50,482 nucleotides of DNA from Thalassotalea sp. ND16A (GTDB lineage: Bacteria; Pseudomonadota; Gammaproteobacteria; Enterobacterales; Alteromonadaceae): positions 1 to 50,482 of the forward strand of contig NZ_JQDZ01000038.1 in NCBI RefSeq assembly GCF_000764205.1, given 5' to 3'. Below, piece after piece: positions 1 through 8,932 of this stretch (position 1 is the stretch's first letter; every line of letters starts with the position of its first letter). The position numbers were made by a program, and so were the translations under genes. The notes beneath the pieces were generated by a model, which made no database searches, was not told the DNA's origin, and saw only the letters and a program-made list of their open reading frames with translations.

Positions 1-155
1 AATCACTTTTAAACCCATCGAAGAAGCGTTTGAGCAATCCCACTTCTTCGTTCCATCTATTTGTAAGGGAATAACCATTACTGTATAGATGCGCCTTGAA
101 TTGGAATCGCTCAAGCGCTCTGAAACCTTCATACTGAATGGTGAAGGGTATACAC
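1..155. repeat. Partial MITE-like element at window edge
   Basis: The stretch contains a GGAATAACCATT motif (about 69-80) followed by a GTGCCTTG-like segment and ends near GGTATAC at about 147. The same order (GGAATAACCATT, GTGCCTTG, TTGGTATACC) occurs in the right half of the element at 14569-14832. I therefore read this as the right part of a related element whose left end lies outside the window. Similarity outside these motifs is loose. Confidence 0.35.
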
Positions 156-166
156 AAGTATGATAG

Positions 167-189
167 CAATCTGCAAAATATGCAGATTG
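167..189 (+). promoter_or_regulatory. Hairpin in alaA 5' region
   Basis: A perfect 9-bp inverted repeat (CAATCTGCA, loop AAATA, TGCAGATTG) lies 36 bases before the alaA start codon. There is no U-run, so it is not a normal terminator. It could be an operator or an mRNA stem; its role is unknown. Confidence 0.35.
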
Positions 190-224
190 ATTTAAGCCAA
201 GCAAGAGAAGTATGGTAAGTCAAA

Positions 225-1442
225 ATGAGTGAATATTTAAAGTCGGAAAAATTATCTGGTGTCTGTTACGAGATTCGCGGGCGTATTGCCGATGAAGCCA
301 GACGGTTAGAAGAAGAAGGTCATAAAATCCTTAAACTCAATATTGGCAACCCGGCGCCGTTTGGCTTTCTTGCGCCTGACGATATTTTACGTGATGTCAT
401 TCACAATCTGCCGACCGCGCAAGGTTATAGTGAATCACAAGGCATATATTCTGCCCGGGTGGCGGTAATGCAGTATTATCAACAGTTTGGCATGAAAAAC
501 CTCGACGTTGATAATATCTTTATTGGTAACGGGGTCAGTGAGCTGATTGTTATGGCGATGCAAGCACTACTCAATCAAGGCGATGAAGTACTGCTACCGG
601 CTCCCGATTATCCGCTGTGGACCGCCGCCGTTTCGCTTTCTGGTGGCAAGCCGGTACATTATCGATGTGATGAAAAAAAATTCTGGTATCCGGACATCGA
701 AGATATCAAAAGCAAAATATCGACAAAAACCAAAGCCATCGTGTTAATTAATCCAAACAACCCAACGGGCTCGGTTTATCCAAAAGAAGTGCTTGAGCAA
801 ATTATTGCCGTTGCCAAAGAGCACAAGCTGATCATTTTTTCCGACGAGATTTACGACAAGGTATTGTTCGACGGTACCAGTCACACGCCAACGGCAAGTT
901 TAAGCGACGAAGTGTTAATCGCCACTATGGGCGGTTTATCGAAAAACTACCGAATTGCTGGCTTTAGAGCCGGCTGGATGATGTTTACCGGACCAATACT
1001 GCAGGCGAAAAATTATATCGAAGGCATTACCATGCTGTCATCAATGCGTCTGTGCGCCAATGTGCCGTGCCAACATGCGATCCAAACCGCGTTAGGTGGC
1101 TATCAAAGCATAAACGAACTGGTGCAAGCAGGCGGTCGTTTAAAAGTACAATTAGATATTGCCCATAAGATGCTTAACGACATTGATGGTTTAAGCTGTC
1201 ATAAAGCCAAAGGCGCGATGTATTTATTTGTTAAAGTCGATGGCGAAAAACTCGGCATCACTGACGATGAGAGAATGGTATTGGATATTTTGCGCCAAGA
1301 AAAGATCTTACTGGTACAAGGCAGCGCCTTTAACTTAACCGAAGGTATCTATTTTAGATTGGTGTTTTTGCCACATAGTGAAGATTTAGTGCAAGCGATC
1401 CAACGTTTGAAGCATTTTTTCAGTAATTATAGGCAAGATTAG
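225..1442 (+). CDS. alaA: Alanine-synthesizing aminotransferase AlaA
   Basis: This is a PLP-dependent fold-type I aminotransferase of 405 residues that makes alanine from pyruvate with glutamate as donor, in the cytosol. It aligns by eye along its length with E. coli AlaA (YfbQ). The PLP lysine is K240 in the GGLSKNYRIAGFRAGW motif. The substrate and cofactor region NPNNPTGSVY and the SDEIYDKV segment carrying the PLP-binding Asp and Tyr are intact. The next gene is yfbR, the same pairing as in E. coli, separated by a short gap. The ATG start gives the full family N-terminus. A hairpin lies just upstream. Nothing looks truncated. Confidence 0.93.
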   Translation: MSEYLKSEKLSGVCYEIRGRIADEARRLEEEGHKILKLNIGNPAPFGFLAPDDILRDVIHNLPTAQGYSESQGIYSARVAVMQYYQQFGMKNLDVDNIFIGNGVSELIVMAMQALLNQGDEVLLPAPDYPLWTAAVSLSGGKPVHYRCDEKKFWYPDIEDIKSKISTKTKAIVLINPNNPTGSVYPKEVLEQIIAVAKEHKLIIFSDEIYDKVLFDGTSHTPTASLSDEVLIATMGGLSKNYRIAGFRAGWMMFTGPILQAKNYIEGITMLSSMRLCANVPCQHAIQTALGGYQSINELVQAGGRLKVQLDIAHKMLNDIDGLSCHKAKGAMYLFVKVDGEKLGITDDERMVLDILRQEKILLVQGSAFNLTEGIYFRLVFLPHSEDLVQAIQRLKHFFSNYRQD

Positions 1443-1480
1443 TATAACGTCCGGTTGCTGCCGGGCATAGGGAGAGTTTG

Positions 1481-2077
1481 ATGGAAAGTACATTTTTAGC
1501 CTGGATGTTTCGCATGCCGTTAATTAAGCGGTGGGCGTTAATGTATTGCGTAAAAGCTGAAAACATTGCCGAACATTCTCATCAGGTTGCCATCGTTGCT
1601 CATCTTCTCGCGGTGATTAAAAACAAAAAATTTGCAGGCAATCTTAACGCCGATAGAGCGGCAACCGTCGCTTTATACCATGAAGCCAGCGAAACCCGTT
1701 ATGGTGATATTGTTAGTCCAACCAAATATGCCAATAGCGAGATCTCACGCGAGTTTAAAAAAATTGAACGTTTGGCAGAGCAAGAGTGTTTAGAGTCTCT
1801 CCCGGAAGAGTTACGCGACATCTTTGAAGATATTGTGGTACAAGACAATGTTGAACAACAATATAAAGACATAGTAAAGGCCGCCGACATCATGGTTGCT
1901 TATATTAAAGCGTTAGATGAATTAAACCACAACAACCCCGAATTTGAACACGTTGAACAAAACCTCAAAATGAAACTTGAAGGCCTTAGTGCCACCATGC
2001 CGGAAGTGGACTATTTTAGGTCGACTTTCTTACGCTTTTGTACGGTTTCGGTAGATAAACTTTCCAAGCACCCTTAA
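1481..2077 (+). CDS. yfbR: 5'-deoxynucleotidase YfbR-like, HD domain
   Basis: This 198-residue protein matches YfbR, a metal-dependent HD-domain phosphohydrolase that dephosphorylates dNMPs in the cytosol. The first metal histidines sit in ENIAEHSHQVA, and a later Asp sits in KAADIMVAYIKALDE. The signature normally read as HD is HE here (LYHEASE), with Glu in place of the usual metal-ligand Asp. GD and PTKY motifs typical of the family follow. The ATG at 1481 is preferred because GGAG at 1471-1474 is correctly spaced; a TTG one codon upstream is possible. It lies 38 bases after alaA and is probably cotranscribed. Confidence 0.88.
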   Translation: MESTFLAWMFRMPLIKRWALMYCVKAENIAEHSHQVAIVAHLLAVIKNKKFAGNLNADRAATVALYHEASETRYGDIVSPTKYANSEISREFKKIERLAEQECLESLPEELRDIFEDIVVQDNVEQQYKDIVKAADIMVAYIKALDELNHNNPEFEHVEQNLKMKLEGLSATMPEVDYFRSTFLRFCTVSVDKLSKHP

Positions 2078-2168
2078 TCCTTATACAATAATGCCCCTGT
2101 TATCAATCAGTACCTTTGTACTAGATAGATTTATGCCGCCGTAGGACTTGTAAGTTGCTAAAAAGTAA

Positions 2169-3425
2169 ATGAAAAATAAAAATACCGATTTAAATCCAGA
2201 GATTTTCTCTGCGTTATCAACAGTGGATCAATATTCATTACAACAGCTTAAGCCAAGTTTTAGCCCGGTTGCTAAACCGCAACCGAAAAATATGTTTATT
2301 AGCCCCAAAGCAATCGAAAAGCGTTGGCAAGCGATAAACTGCCCGGCGGCACGAGAGCATTTACTCGATCAAAATACCTTTGCCTCAATGAGCCAATATC
2401 AAAAGAATATTGAAAACTTCATTGGCACGGTAAAAGTCCCCGTTGGCATTGCTGGCCCACTGCGCATCAATGGTTTGTTTGCCCAAGATGATTACTTTCT
2501 GCCGCTAGCAACCACTGAAGCCGCATTAGTCGCCTCTTACAATCGTGGCGCGCTGCTCATTACTGAAGCCGGTGGTTGCTCAACCATGTTACTTAACGAG
2601 GGCGTTTGCCGTACGCCAGGCTTTGCCTTTGAGACTTTAATACAGGCAGGGAAATTTGTTGCCTGGGCAACAACGCAGCAGGAAAGTTTTCGCCAAATCA
2701 CCGAAGCCAGCTCCAATCATCTTAAGTTAAAAGACTTGCGTATCAATATTGAAGGCAACAATGTTTATCTGATTTTTGATTATTTAACCGGTGATGCATC
2801 GGGGCAAAATATGGTAACGATTGCCACCAATTGTGCGCTCGAATACATTATTGAAAACACCCCGGTGGCGCCAAAACATTACTTTTTGGATGCAAACTTA
2901 TCCGGGGATAAAAAAGCCACCAGCCAGTCGTTATCAGGGGTACGTGGTAAAAAAGTGACCAGCGAAATCACCATTTCGGCTGAATTAATCAAAAAAAGAC
3001 TACATACCACACCCGAGCTGATGGCCAATTTCTGGCGCATGTCTACCGTTGGTGGCGTACTCAGTGGCTCTGTTGGCGTGCAAGGTCATTATGCCAATGG
3101 CCTGGCGGCTTTATATATTGCCTGTGGCCAAGATGCCGCCTGTGTGGCCGAATCTGCCATAGGGGTAACCCGGATGGAGCTTAATGATGATGGTAGCCTT
3201 TATGCGGCGGTAACCTTGCCAAATCTAATGGTAGGCACAGTGGGTGGCGGTACCGGGCTGGCAAGTCAGCAGGCAAATTTGCAATTACTCGGATTAGCCG
3301 GCGCCGGAAATGCCCGAGCTTTGGCTGAAGTATGCGCCGGCCTGTGCCTGGCGGGTGAGCTTTCTATTATCGGTGCTTTTTGTGCCGGTCACTTTGCCAA
3401 AGCCCATCACAAATTGGCGCGTTAA
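2169..3425 (+). CDS. Class I hydroxymethylglutaryl-CoA reductase
   Basis: HMG-CoA reductase makes mevalonate from HMG-CoA using NAD(P)H. The 418-residue protein carries the class I catalytic set: Glu117 in TTEAALVASYNRG, Lys in LSGDKK (248-249), Asp322 in GQDAACVAES, and His413 in the terminal GHFAKAHHKLAR. GDASGQNM and NLMVGTVGGGTGLASQQ are also family hallmarks. No membrane domain is present, as in soluble archaeal and bacterial forms. No other mevalonate-pathway gene occurs in the window. Gammaproteobacteria normally make isoprenoids by the MEP route; solitary HMG-CoA reductases are known in Vibrio relatives and have been attributed to transfer from archaea. The ATG start is the first in frame. 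Confidence 0.93.
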   Translation: MKNKNTDLNPEIFSALSTVDQYSLQQLKPSFSPVAKPQPKNMFISPKAIEKRWQAINCPAAREHLLDQNTFASMSQYQKNIENFIGTVKVPVGIAGPLRINGLFAQDDYFLPLATTEAALVASYNRGALLITEAGGCSTMLLNEGVCRTPGFAFETLIQAGKFVAWATTQQESFRQITEASSNHLKLKDLRINIEGNNVYLIFDYLTGDASGQNMVTIATNCALEYIIENTPVAPKHYFLDANLSGDKKATSQSLSGVRGKKVTSEITISAELIKKRLHTTPELMANFWRMSTVGGVLSGSVGVQGHYANGLAALYIACGQDAACVAESAIGVTRMELNDDGSLYAAVTLPNLMVGTVGGGTGLASQQANLQLLGLAGAGNARALAEVCAGLCLAGELSIIGAFCAGHFAKAHHKLAR

Positions 3426-3530
3426 GCCAATATCAGCTTAGTTATTAGATATGCTAAACTTATCCTATTGAATTAAGATTTTAGTGTTAAAACGATGACT
3501 GAGTTGCTAAAATCGACGCGTAAAATTTAA

Positions 3531-3690
3531 GGTGTCCTGAACTGTAACAAACTTCAAGACTTAATAGGGAATGTGGTGCAATAGGCAAAATGGCTTATTA
3601 ATTCCACAGCTGTTCCCGCAACTGTAAATAGAATCAATGAAAACATTCTATGAGTCAGAAAACCTGCCTTAAATGTTAATTAATGCTTTA
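3531..3690 (+). promoter_or_regulatory. Cobalamin riboswitch 1
   Basis: The segment has the order of conserved blocks of the AdoCbl riboswitch: AATAGGGAA then GGTGCAA, the B12-box region CCACAGCTGTTCCCGCAACTGT, and a 3' block CAGAAAACCTGCC. It lies about 160 bases upstream of btuD and the B12 salvage operon. By known behaviour it should reduce expression of the downstream operon when adenosylcobalamin is plentiful. I could not identify the expression platform; the 3691-3849 stretch contains GC-rich pairing around 3709-3722 but no clear U-run terminator. Confidence 0.9.
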
Positions 3691-3849
3691 CATAAAATGA
3701 TTGAACGTGCGGGTAACGCGTAGAAGATCAGGGTCAATTTTCAGTTAACCATCTGTATATTTATTTTTCAAATAGTCTTGGTTTTGTACCCCTCCTTCTT
3801 TTTCCCGTACTTTATTGCAAATAATAGAGACGAAAAAGATTTATACAAG

Positions 3850-4665
3850 ATGTCAAACACCGTTCTACAAGCAAAACAGTTAAGTTGGCAGGTCGCTGGC
3901 AAAAGCATCATTGAAAATGTCGATTTTGAATTAAATCGTGGCGAAACGGTGGCGATTGTTGGACCCAATGGTGCCGGAAAAACCTCTTTGCTAAAATGCT
4001 TGCATGGCGAACATAATGACTTTGACGGCAGCATCACCTTAAACTCAAAACCATTAAGCACGCTCCATCATAAAAACATCGCCAAACAAATTGCCGTGGT
4101 AAGCCAACAAACTAACTCGGTTTTTGATTTAACCGTTGTTGATATTGTGCGTATGGGCTTGATCCCGCATAAAAGTTTTTTTGAAAACGATAATGGCAAC
4201 GATGCTAACAAAATTCATTCGGCCCTGAGTAAAGTGGATTTACTGGAGCAGCAGCAACAAGTATTCAATACCCTTTCCGGTGGCGAACAGCAACGGGTTC
4301 TTATTGCCAGGGCTGTCGTGCAAGCAGCCAACATCTTAATCATGGATGAACCCACTAACCATTTAGATATTTATTATCAGCACCAAATACTGGCGTTAGC
4401 CAAAAAACTGAAGATAACCTTGTTACTTACTATTCATGATCTTAATTTAGCGGCAGAATACTGCGATCGCATTGTGCTAATGGATCATGGCAAAATAGTG
4501 GCGAACGACACTCCTGAGCAGGTGTTAACACCACACACTTTAAAAAGTGTGTTTAACTTAGATTGCGCTGTCGATAAAAACCCTTTTACCAATAAACCGC
4601 GTATCACCTTTTCTGCGCATACTGACTCTGCTGTAAGCACTGAAAAGAAAGGAGATAAGCAATGA
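3850..4665 (+). CDS. btuD: Vitamin B12 ABC transporter ATPase BtuD
   Basis: ATP-binding subunit of the inner-membrane corrinoid importer. Walker A is GPNGAGKTS, the signature is LSGGEQQR, and Walker B is ILIMDEP followed by TNHLD; the switch His is in TIHDLNLA. Using the ATG at 3850 gives 271 residues, normal for this family. An in-frame TTG at 3778 would add an unlikely hydrophobic leader. The gene overlaps btuC by 4 bases (ATGA), so the two are translationally coupled. Position directly behind a cobalamin riboswitch supports B12 rather than iron-siderophore specificity. Confidence 0.9.
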   Translation: MSNTVLQAKQLSWQVAGKSIIENVDFELNRGETVAIVGPNGAGKTSLLKCLHGEHNDFDGSITLNSKPLSTLHHKNIAKQIAVVSQQTNSVFDLTVVDIVRMGLIPHKSFFENDNGNDANKIHSALSKVDLLEQQQQVFNTLSGGEQQRVLIARAVVQAANILIMDEPTNHLDIYYQHQILALAKKLKITLLLTIHDLNLAAEYCDRIVLMDHGKIVANDTPEQVLTPHTLKSVFNLDCAVDKNPFTNKPRITFSAHTDSAVSTEKKGDKQ

Positions 4666-5660
4666 CCTCCTTGCCACATCGGCTCAATATCAAACTAACG
4701 GCAGCATTATTAACGGGCCTGGTGTTGGCCACATTTGTTCTTGCCATTGGCTTTGGCGTTAGTGAAGTTGACCATCGAGCAGTGTGGCAATGCGTGATAG
4801 CCAGTTGTGATAAATCGATTTACCAAACCATACTCTACGATATTCGCTTACCTCGGGTACTGTTAGGCTTTTTAGCCGGTTTCGGCTTAGCCATTTCTGG
4901 CGCACTAATGCAAAATGTGACTCGCAACCCACTGGCAGACCCTTATTTGTTTGGTATTGTTGCCGGTGCCGGCCTAGGTGCAACCCTGGCAAGTTTGCTG
5001 CCGCAATCTACTCACTTTGTGTCATTACCATTAGCCGCTTTTATTGGCGCCTTAGCCGCCGTATCTCTGGTGTTAGCGGTAATTGCCAACAACAACTGGC
5101 GCCGGGTCGAGCACTTATTGCTTGCCGGGGTTGCGGTATCCTTTCTTTTGAGTTCAATCACCAGCTTTACGCTCTACATGGGCGAAGCGTTTGCTTCAAA
5201 CCGAGTGATATTTTGGCTAATGGGTTCTTTAGCAAGAGCAGATACAACCGCCCTGCTGTGGATTTTTCCGGTGATTTTAATTGCCACCATCATCGCCTTC
5301 TCGCTGGCAAGACAACTCGATGCCTTGCTGCTTAGTGATGAAAGCGCCCGCACTTTAGGCGTTAAAGTGGCCCGATTACGCATTATTGTATTGGTCGTTT
5401 GTGCCGCTAGTACCGCCGTCATTGTTGCCTTTTGTGGCGGTATTGGTTTTGTTGGATTAATGATCCCTCATATCGTCCGCTCTTATCTGGGCATTACCAC
5501 CGGCAAATTGCTAATTGGCTCAGGTTTACTCGGCGGTTGTTTCCTGGTTTGGGTCGATGTATTGGCTCGTACCGCATTAGACGGACAAGAGATCCCTATC
5601 GGGGTGATCACGTCTGCCATGGGCAGCGTGTTCTTTTTACTGTTAATGCGCAAAATGTAA
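4662..5660 (+). CDS. btuC: Vitamin B12 ABC transporter permease BtuC
   Basis: A 332-residue FecCD-family permease with about ten hydrophobic segments. Family motifs are visible: RLPRVLLGFLAGFGLAISGALMQ near residues 60-85, NPLADPYLFGI, and the cytoplasmic coupling segment GGIGFVGLMIPHIVR near residue 260. It forms the translocation channel with BtuD. The start codon overlaps the btuD stop. The sequence alone does not separate B12 from siderophore permeases; the riboswitch and the cob genes downstream decide the call. Confidence 0.9.
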   Translation: MTSLPHRLNIKLTAALLTGLVLATFVLAIGFGVSEVDHRAVWQCVIASCDKSIYQTILYDIRLPRVLLGFLAGFGLAISGALMQNVTRNPLADPYLFGIVAGAGLGATLASLLPQSTHFVSLPLAAFIGALAAVSLVLAVIANNNWRRVEHLLLAGVAVSFLLSSITSFTLYMGEAFASNRVIFWLMGSLARADTTALLWIFPVILIATIIAFSLARQLDALLLSDESARTLGVKVARLRIIVLVVCAASTAVIVAFCGGIGFVGLMIPHIVRSYLGITTGKLLIGSGLLGGCFLVWVDVLARTALDGQEIPIGVITSAMGSVFFLLLMRKM

Positions 5661-5703
5661 TTAGCATCTTGCATTCAAATTATTATAAATCAAAGGTTTC
5701 GCG

Positions 5704-6777
5704 ATGAGTATTAGCGCTTTAGAGACAAGATATAAACAAGCAATAATAGATGTTATTGATCAAAAGACTAAGCCCATTGGCGCCCTTGGTCAGTTAGAAC
5801 AACTGGCGCTGCAATTGGCCTTAATTCAAAGTAACAAGCAACAATCGCTGGTATCACGCATTAGCATTAACCAGCCTACCGCTCTGGTATTTGCCGGCGA
5901 TCACGGCATCAGTGAAGAAGGCGTGAGTATCGCCCCAAGCGCGGTTACCCGGCAAATGGTGTTGAATTTTCTCAATGGCGGTGCCGCAATCAACTGTTTT
6001 TGCCGCGCCAATAATATCTCCTTAACAGTGATAGATGCCGGCATTATTGAACCAATTACCGTAGCAGATATTGCCAATGCCGCCGAGCAACAGACTAGTT
6101 CGACAAGTTTTATCGAACAACGGTTAGGTGCCGGCAGCAACAATTTTGCCACTATGCCAGCAATGAGCATCGAGCAGGTAAACCAAGGCATCGCTTATGG
6201 TGAACAAATTGCCAATCAGTACATTAACCAGGGCTGTAATTTACTGATTTTGGGTGAAATGGGCATCGCCAATACCAGCTCAGCTACAGCATTACTGGCG
6301 GCGGTGAGCAAAGCCGAGGTTGAACAATGCGTAGGATTTGGCACCGGCATCAACTCACAACAACTAATCCAAAAAACGCAACTGATCAAAAAGGCTCTGC
6401 TACGCGTGCAAACAACCGATGCCATCAGTATTTTGAGTGAAGTTGGTGGTTTTGAAATCGTGCAAATGGTAGGTGCGATACTGGCCGCAGCAAAAGCGAA
6501 AATCACCGTATTAATTGATGGCTTTATTGTCAGCTGTGCTGCCCTTATGGCCAAACAAATCGATGGCAACGTAACCGGTTATTTAGTGTTTGCCCATCAG
6601 TCAGAAGAATCGGGGCATCAACTGTTACTCAGTCAATTTAATGCAACGCCATTAATTAACTTAGGGTTAAGGCTCGGAGAAGGTACTGGTGCAGCCCTGG
6701 CATTGCCATTATTAACGGCTTGTGCGCATTTTTATAATGATATGGCAAGTTTTAGCGATGCCGGCATTTCGGTATAG
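5704..6777 (+). CDS. cobT: Nicotinate-nucleotide:DMB phosphoribosyltransferase CobT
   Basis: CobT transfers phosphoribose from nicotinate mononucleotide to 5,6-dimethylbenzimidazole, giving alpha-ribazole phosphate for the lower ligand of B12. The 357-residue length is typical. Recognisable motifs are KPIGALGQLEQLA near the N-terminus, FAGDHGISEEGVS, LGEMGIANTSSA, and the catalytic glutamate E326 in RLGEGTGAA. The gene follows btuC after 43 bases and precedes cobS in the same operon. Confidence 0.94.
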   Translation: MSISALETRYKQAIIDVIDQKTKPIGALGQLEQLALQLALIQSNKQQSLVSRISINQPTALVFAGDHGISEEGVSIAPSAVTRQMVLNFLNGGAAINCFCRANNISLTVIDAGIIEPITVADIANAAEQQTSSTSFIEQRLGAGSNNFATMPAMSIEQVNQGIAYGEQIANQYINQGCNLLILGEMGIANTSSATALLAAVSKAEVEQCVGFGTGINSQQLIQKTQLIKKALLRVQTTDAISILSEVGGFEIVQMVGAILAAAKAKITVLIDGFIVSCAALMAKQIDGNVTGYLVFAHQSEESGHQLLLSQFNATPLINLGLRLGEGTGAALALPLLTACAHFYNDMASFSDAGISV

Positions 6778-6829
6778 GTTTTACTAACTAATGACGCCAA
6801 CGGATGAGTACAGCAAAGAGAAACAACAG

Positions 6830-7621
6830 ATGAGTGGTTTTCGATACCAGCTTAATTTATTTTATTTGGCGCTAAGTTTTTTTAGTCGTATTCCTGTACC
6901 CGCTACCGTCCAGTATTCTGCGCCATTACTAAATAAGTCCGCTCGCTATTTCTCCTTGGTCGGCATAACCTTAGCCGTTATTTTGGCGCTTAGTTATTGG
7001 TTACTGTCGCCATTTTTACCGACTACGGTAGTCATCGTGTGTTTGCTTAGCATCAGTTTATTGCTAACCGGGGCGTTTCATGAAGATGGTCTGGCCGATA
7101 CGGTGGATGGCATAGGTGGCGGCTTAACCGTGGAAAAACGCCTTGAGATAATGAAAGATAGTCGTATTGGTGTTTATGGTGCGATAACTATAATCATCGC
7201 CTTATTAATGAAATACTCAAGCCTGCTGGTTATTGCCGATTCATCACAACTTATCGCAAGTTTATTACTAGGTTATGCACTATCGCGCGCGATAGCAGCA
7301 AGTTTAATGTTTGACATGGCTTATGTCAGCGCCAGTTCTGGCAGTAAGAGTAAGCCATTAACTGAGCAGCAGAGTGGCGCAGAATTAACCTTGTTATTAG
7401 CCGTTGGCGCTCTGCCATTATTCCTGTTCCCCGTTACCACCATAGTGTCAGTTCTGATCAGCATGTGGCTATTTCGTAGTGCTTTTAAACATTGGTTAAC
7501 CAAACGTATTGGCGGTTATACCGGCGATTGTTTAGGCGCCGCGCAACAAATTAGTGAACTATTGATCTATTTGCTCATTATAGCCAGTAGCAACACCAAC
7601 AATGCAGGAGTCTTGTCATGA
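6830..7621 (+). CDS. cobS: Adenosylcobinamide-GDP ribazoletransferase CobS
   Basis: CobS is the integral membrane cobalamin synthase joining AdoCbi-GDP with alpha-ribazole (phosphate). The protein begins with the family-typical segment LALSFFSRIPVP, has the metal and substrate motif FHEDGLADTVDGIGGG around residues 80-95 and KDSRIGVYGA just after, and GGYTGDCLGA near the C-terminus. Several hydrophobic helices follow. The start is uncertain: ATG 6830 gives the family N-terminus (263 residues), while ATG 6791 would add 13 hydrophilic residues; neither has a strong ribosome site. It overlaps cobU by four bases. Confidence 0.92.
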   Translation: MSGFRYQLNLFYLALSFFSRIPVPATVQYSAPLLNKSARYFSLVGITLAVILALSYWLLSPFLPTTVVIVCLLSISLLLTGAFHEDGLADTVDGIGGGLTVEKRLEIMKDSRIGVYGAITIIIALLMKYSSLLVIADSSQLIASLLLGYALSRAIAASLMFDMAYVSASSGSKSKPLTEQQSGAELTLLLAVGALPLFLFPVTTIVSVLISMWLFRSAFKHWLTKRIGGYTGDCLGAAQQISELLIYLLIIASSNTNNAGVLS

Positions 7622-8253
7622 TCCATTTAGTCTTAGGCGGCGCTCGCTCTGGTAAATCCAGCTTTGCCGAACAATTGTGCCACTCTTTGCTTAGCCAAAA
7701 ACAAGCGGGTAATACTCCTCAGCAAAAGCCCATTTATATTGCCACCGCACAAGCATTTGACGAAGAGATGCAAAACCGCATTGCCAAACACCAACTTGAT
7801 CGACAAGACAAGTGGCAACTCATTGAATGTCCATTAAAGTTAAATGATGCGCTCAGTGTCGCTCTAAGCCCGCGACAGCTCCAGTCACAGGCAAAACAAC
7901 AAGCTGAACATACTATCTTAATCGACTGCTTAACCTTATGGCTCAATAACGTAATTTTCGAGTTTGGCGATAGTGCCAGACAAGAAGATATAGCATTATA
8001 CAGCGAGCAATTACTCACCGCCGTTAGCCCTTATGTGAACAAGCAAGGTATAGATATTGTACTGGTTGCGAATGAAGTCGGTTTAGGCGTAGTACCGTTA
8101 GGCAAAGTAAGCCGTTTGTTTGTAGATAATGCCGGCTGGTTAAATCAAAATATTGCCGCCATTGCCGACAGCGTCACCTTAATCACTGCCGGCATCCCTT
8201 TAACATTAAAAGGCAATGCCCGCAGACAAAATAGCGGTGCTGGTGATGACTAA
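7618..8253 (+). CDS. cobU: Cobinamide kinase/guanylyltransferase CobU
   Basis: Bifunctional cytosolic enzyme that phosphorylates adenosylcobinamide and then attaches GMP. The P-loop GGARSGKS occupies residues 7-14. H58 in the RIAKHQLDRQDKW segment corresponds by position to the guanylylated histidine of the family. ANEVGLGVVP is another CobU hallmark. At 211 residues it is somewhat longer than the Salmonella enzyme (about 180), with extra residues after the P-loop helix. Its ATG overlaps the cobS stop (ATGA). Confidence 0.93.
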   Translation: MIHLVLGGARSGKSSFAEQLCHSLLSQKQAGNTPQQKPIYIATAQAFDEEMQNRIAKHQLDRQDKWQLIECPLKLNDALSVALSPRQLQSQAKQQAEHTILIDCLTLWLNNVIFEFGDSARQEDIALYSEQLLTAVSPYVNKQGIDIVLVANEVGLGVVPLGKVSRLFVDNAGWLNQNIAAIADSVTLITAGIPLTLKGNARRQNSGAGDD

Positions 8254-8932
8254 GGTTAACTCTGGCACAATGACCAACTTATTCTTGCTCAGGCATGCAA
8301 AAGTGGATGGCCCGGCAGCACTCTATGGTCATACCGATATCGGCGTAAGCGCTTATGAAAATGATAAATTAGTTGCCGAATTATTAAGGGTAAAACATTG
8401 TTTTAGCCATATTGTTAGCTCGCCCTTGCAGCGCTGCCGAACAGTTGCCGAACAATTTTCTGAGCAAAGCGGGTTGCCGTTGACCATAGAGCCAGGCTTA
8501 AGCGAAACCAGTTTTGGTGACTATGACGGCATCGCTTTTGACGATATTAACGGCAATGATGCTAACGCCAGTGATGCTAACGCCAGCGACTTAAATTGGC
8601 CAACATTGGAGAAATTTTGGCATAACCCAATGCTCAACACGTTACCCAATGCTGAGTCATTAATGAATTTTAAACAGCGTATTAATAGTATCCTGCGAAC
8701 ACTTATTAGCGAACATAAAGGCGAAAATGCTCTGCTGATCTGCCATGGCGGCGTGATCAAAATGATGATCAGTACCGTGCTAGAACTAGAGCATAACCCT
8801 AAGCTGTTTAGCCATTTGCGTATTAGCAACGCCCACATCAGTAACGTGAGTCATGATAGCGTAAATAATTTTAGCCAAGTGTGTTGGGTGAATGCGCCAA
8901 TATCTAGCTGTAATATCGACCGACAACAATGA
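8246..8932 (+). CDS. cobC: Alpha-ribazole phosphatase CobC-like
   Basis: A histidine-phosphatase-superfamily enzyme, expected to remove phosphate from alpha-ribazole phosphate or cobalamin phosphate. The catalytic LLRHAKVDG motif has H17 from this start, the second half of the site is [12 protein letters not shown], and the late [11 protein letters not shown] carries the second histidine. ATG 8246 overlaps the cobU stop and suits translational coupling; ATG 8270 is an alternative, and GTG/ATG further upstream seems unlikely. A 15-bp perfect-but-one tandem duplication at 8558-8587 inserts a DANAS repeat in a loop. It overlaps cobQ by 4 bases. Confidence 0.88.
   Translation: MTKVNSGTMTNLFLLRHAKVDGPAALYGHTDIGVSAYENDKLVAELLRVKHCFSHIVSSPLQRCRTVAEQFSEQSGLPLTIEPGLSETSFGDYDGIAFDDINGNDANASDANASDLNWPTLEKFWHNPMLNTLPNAESLMNFKQRINSILRTLISEHKGENALLICHGGVIKMMISTVLELEHNPKLFSHLRISNAHISNVSHDSVNNFSQVCWVNAPISSCNIDRQQ
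8558..8587 (+). repeat. 15-bp tandem duplication inside cobC
   Basis: GATGCTAACGCCAGT is followed directly by GATGCTAACGCCAGC, giving [10 protein letters not shown] in frame. The duplication sits between the second catalytic block and the C-terminal histidine motif, so probably in a surface loop. Confidence 0.85.
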
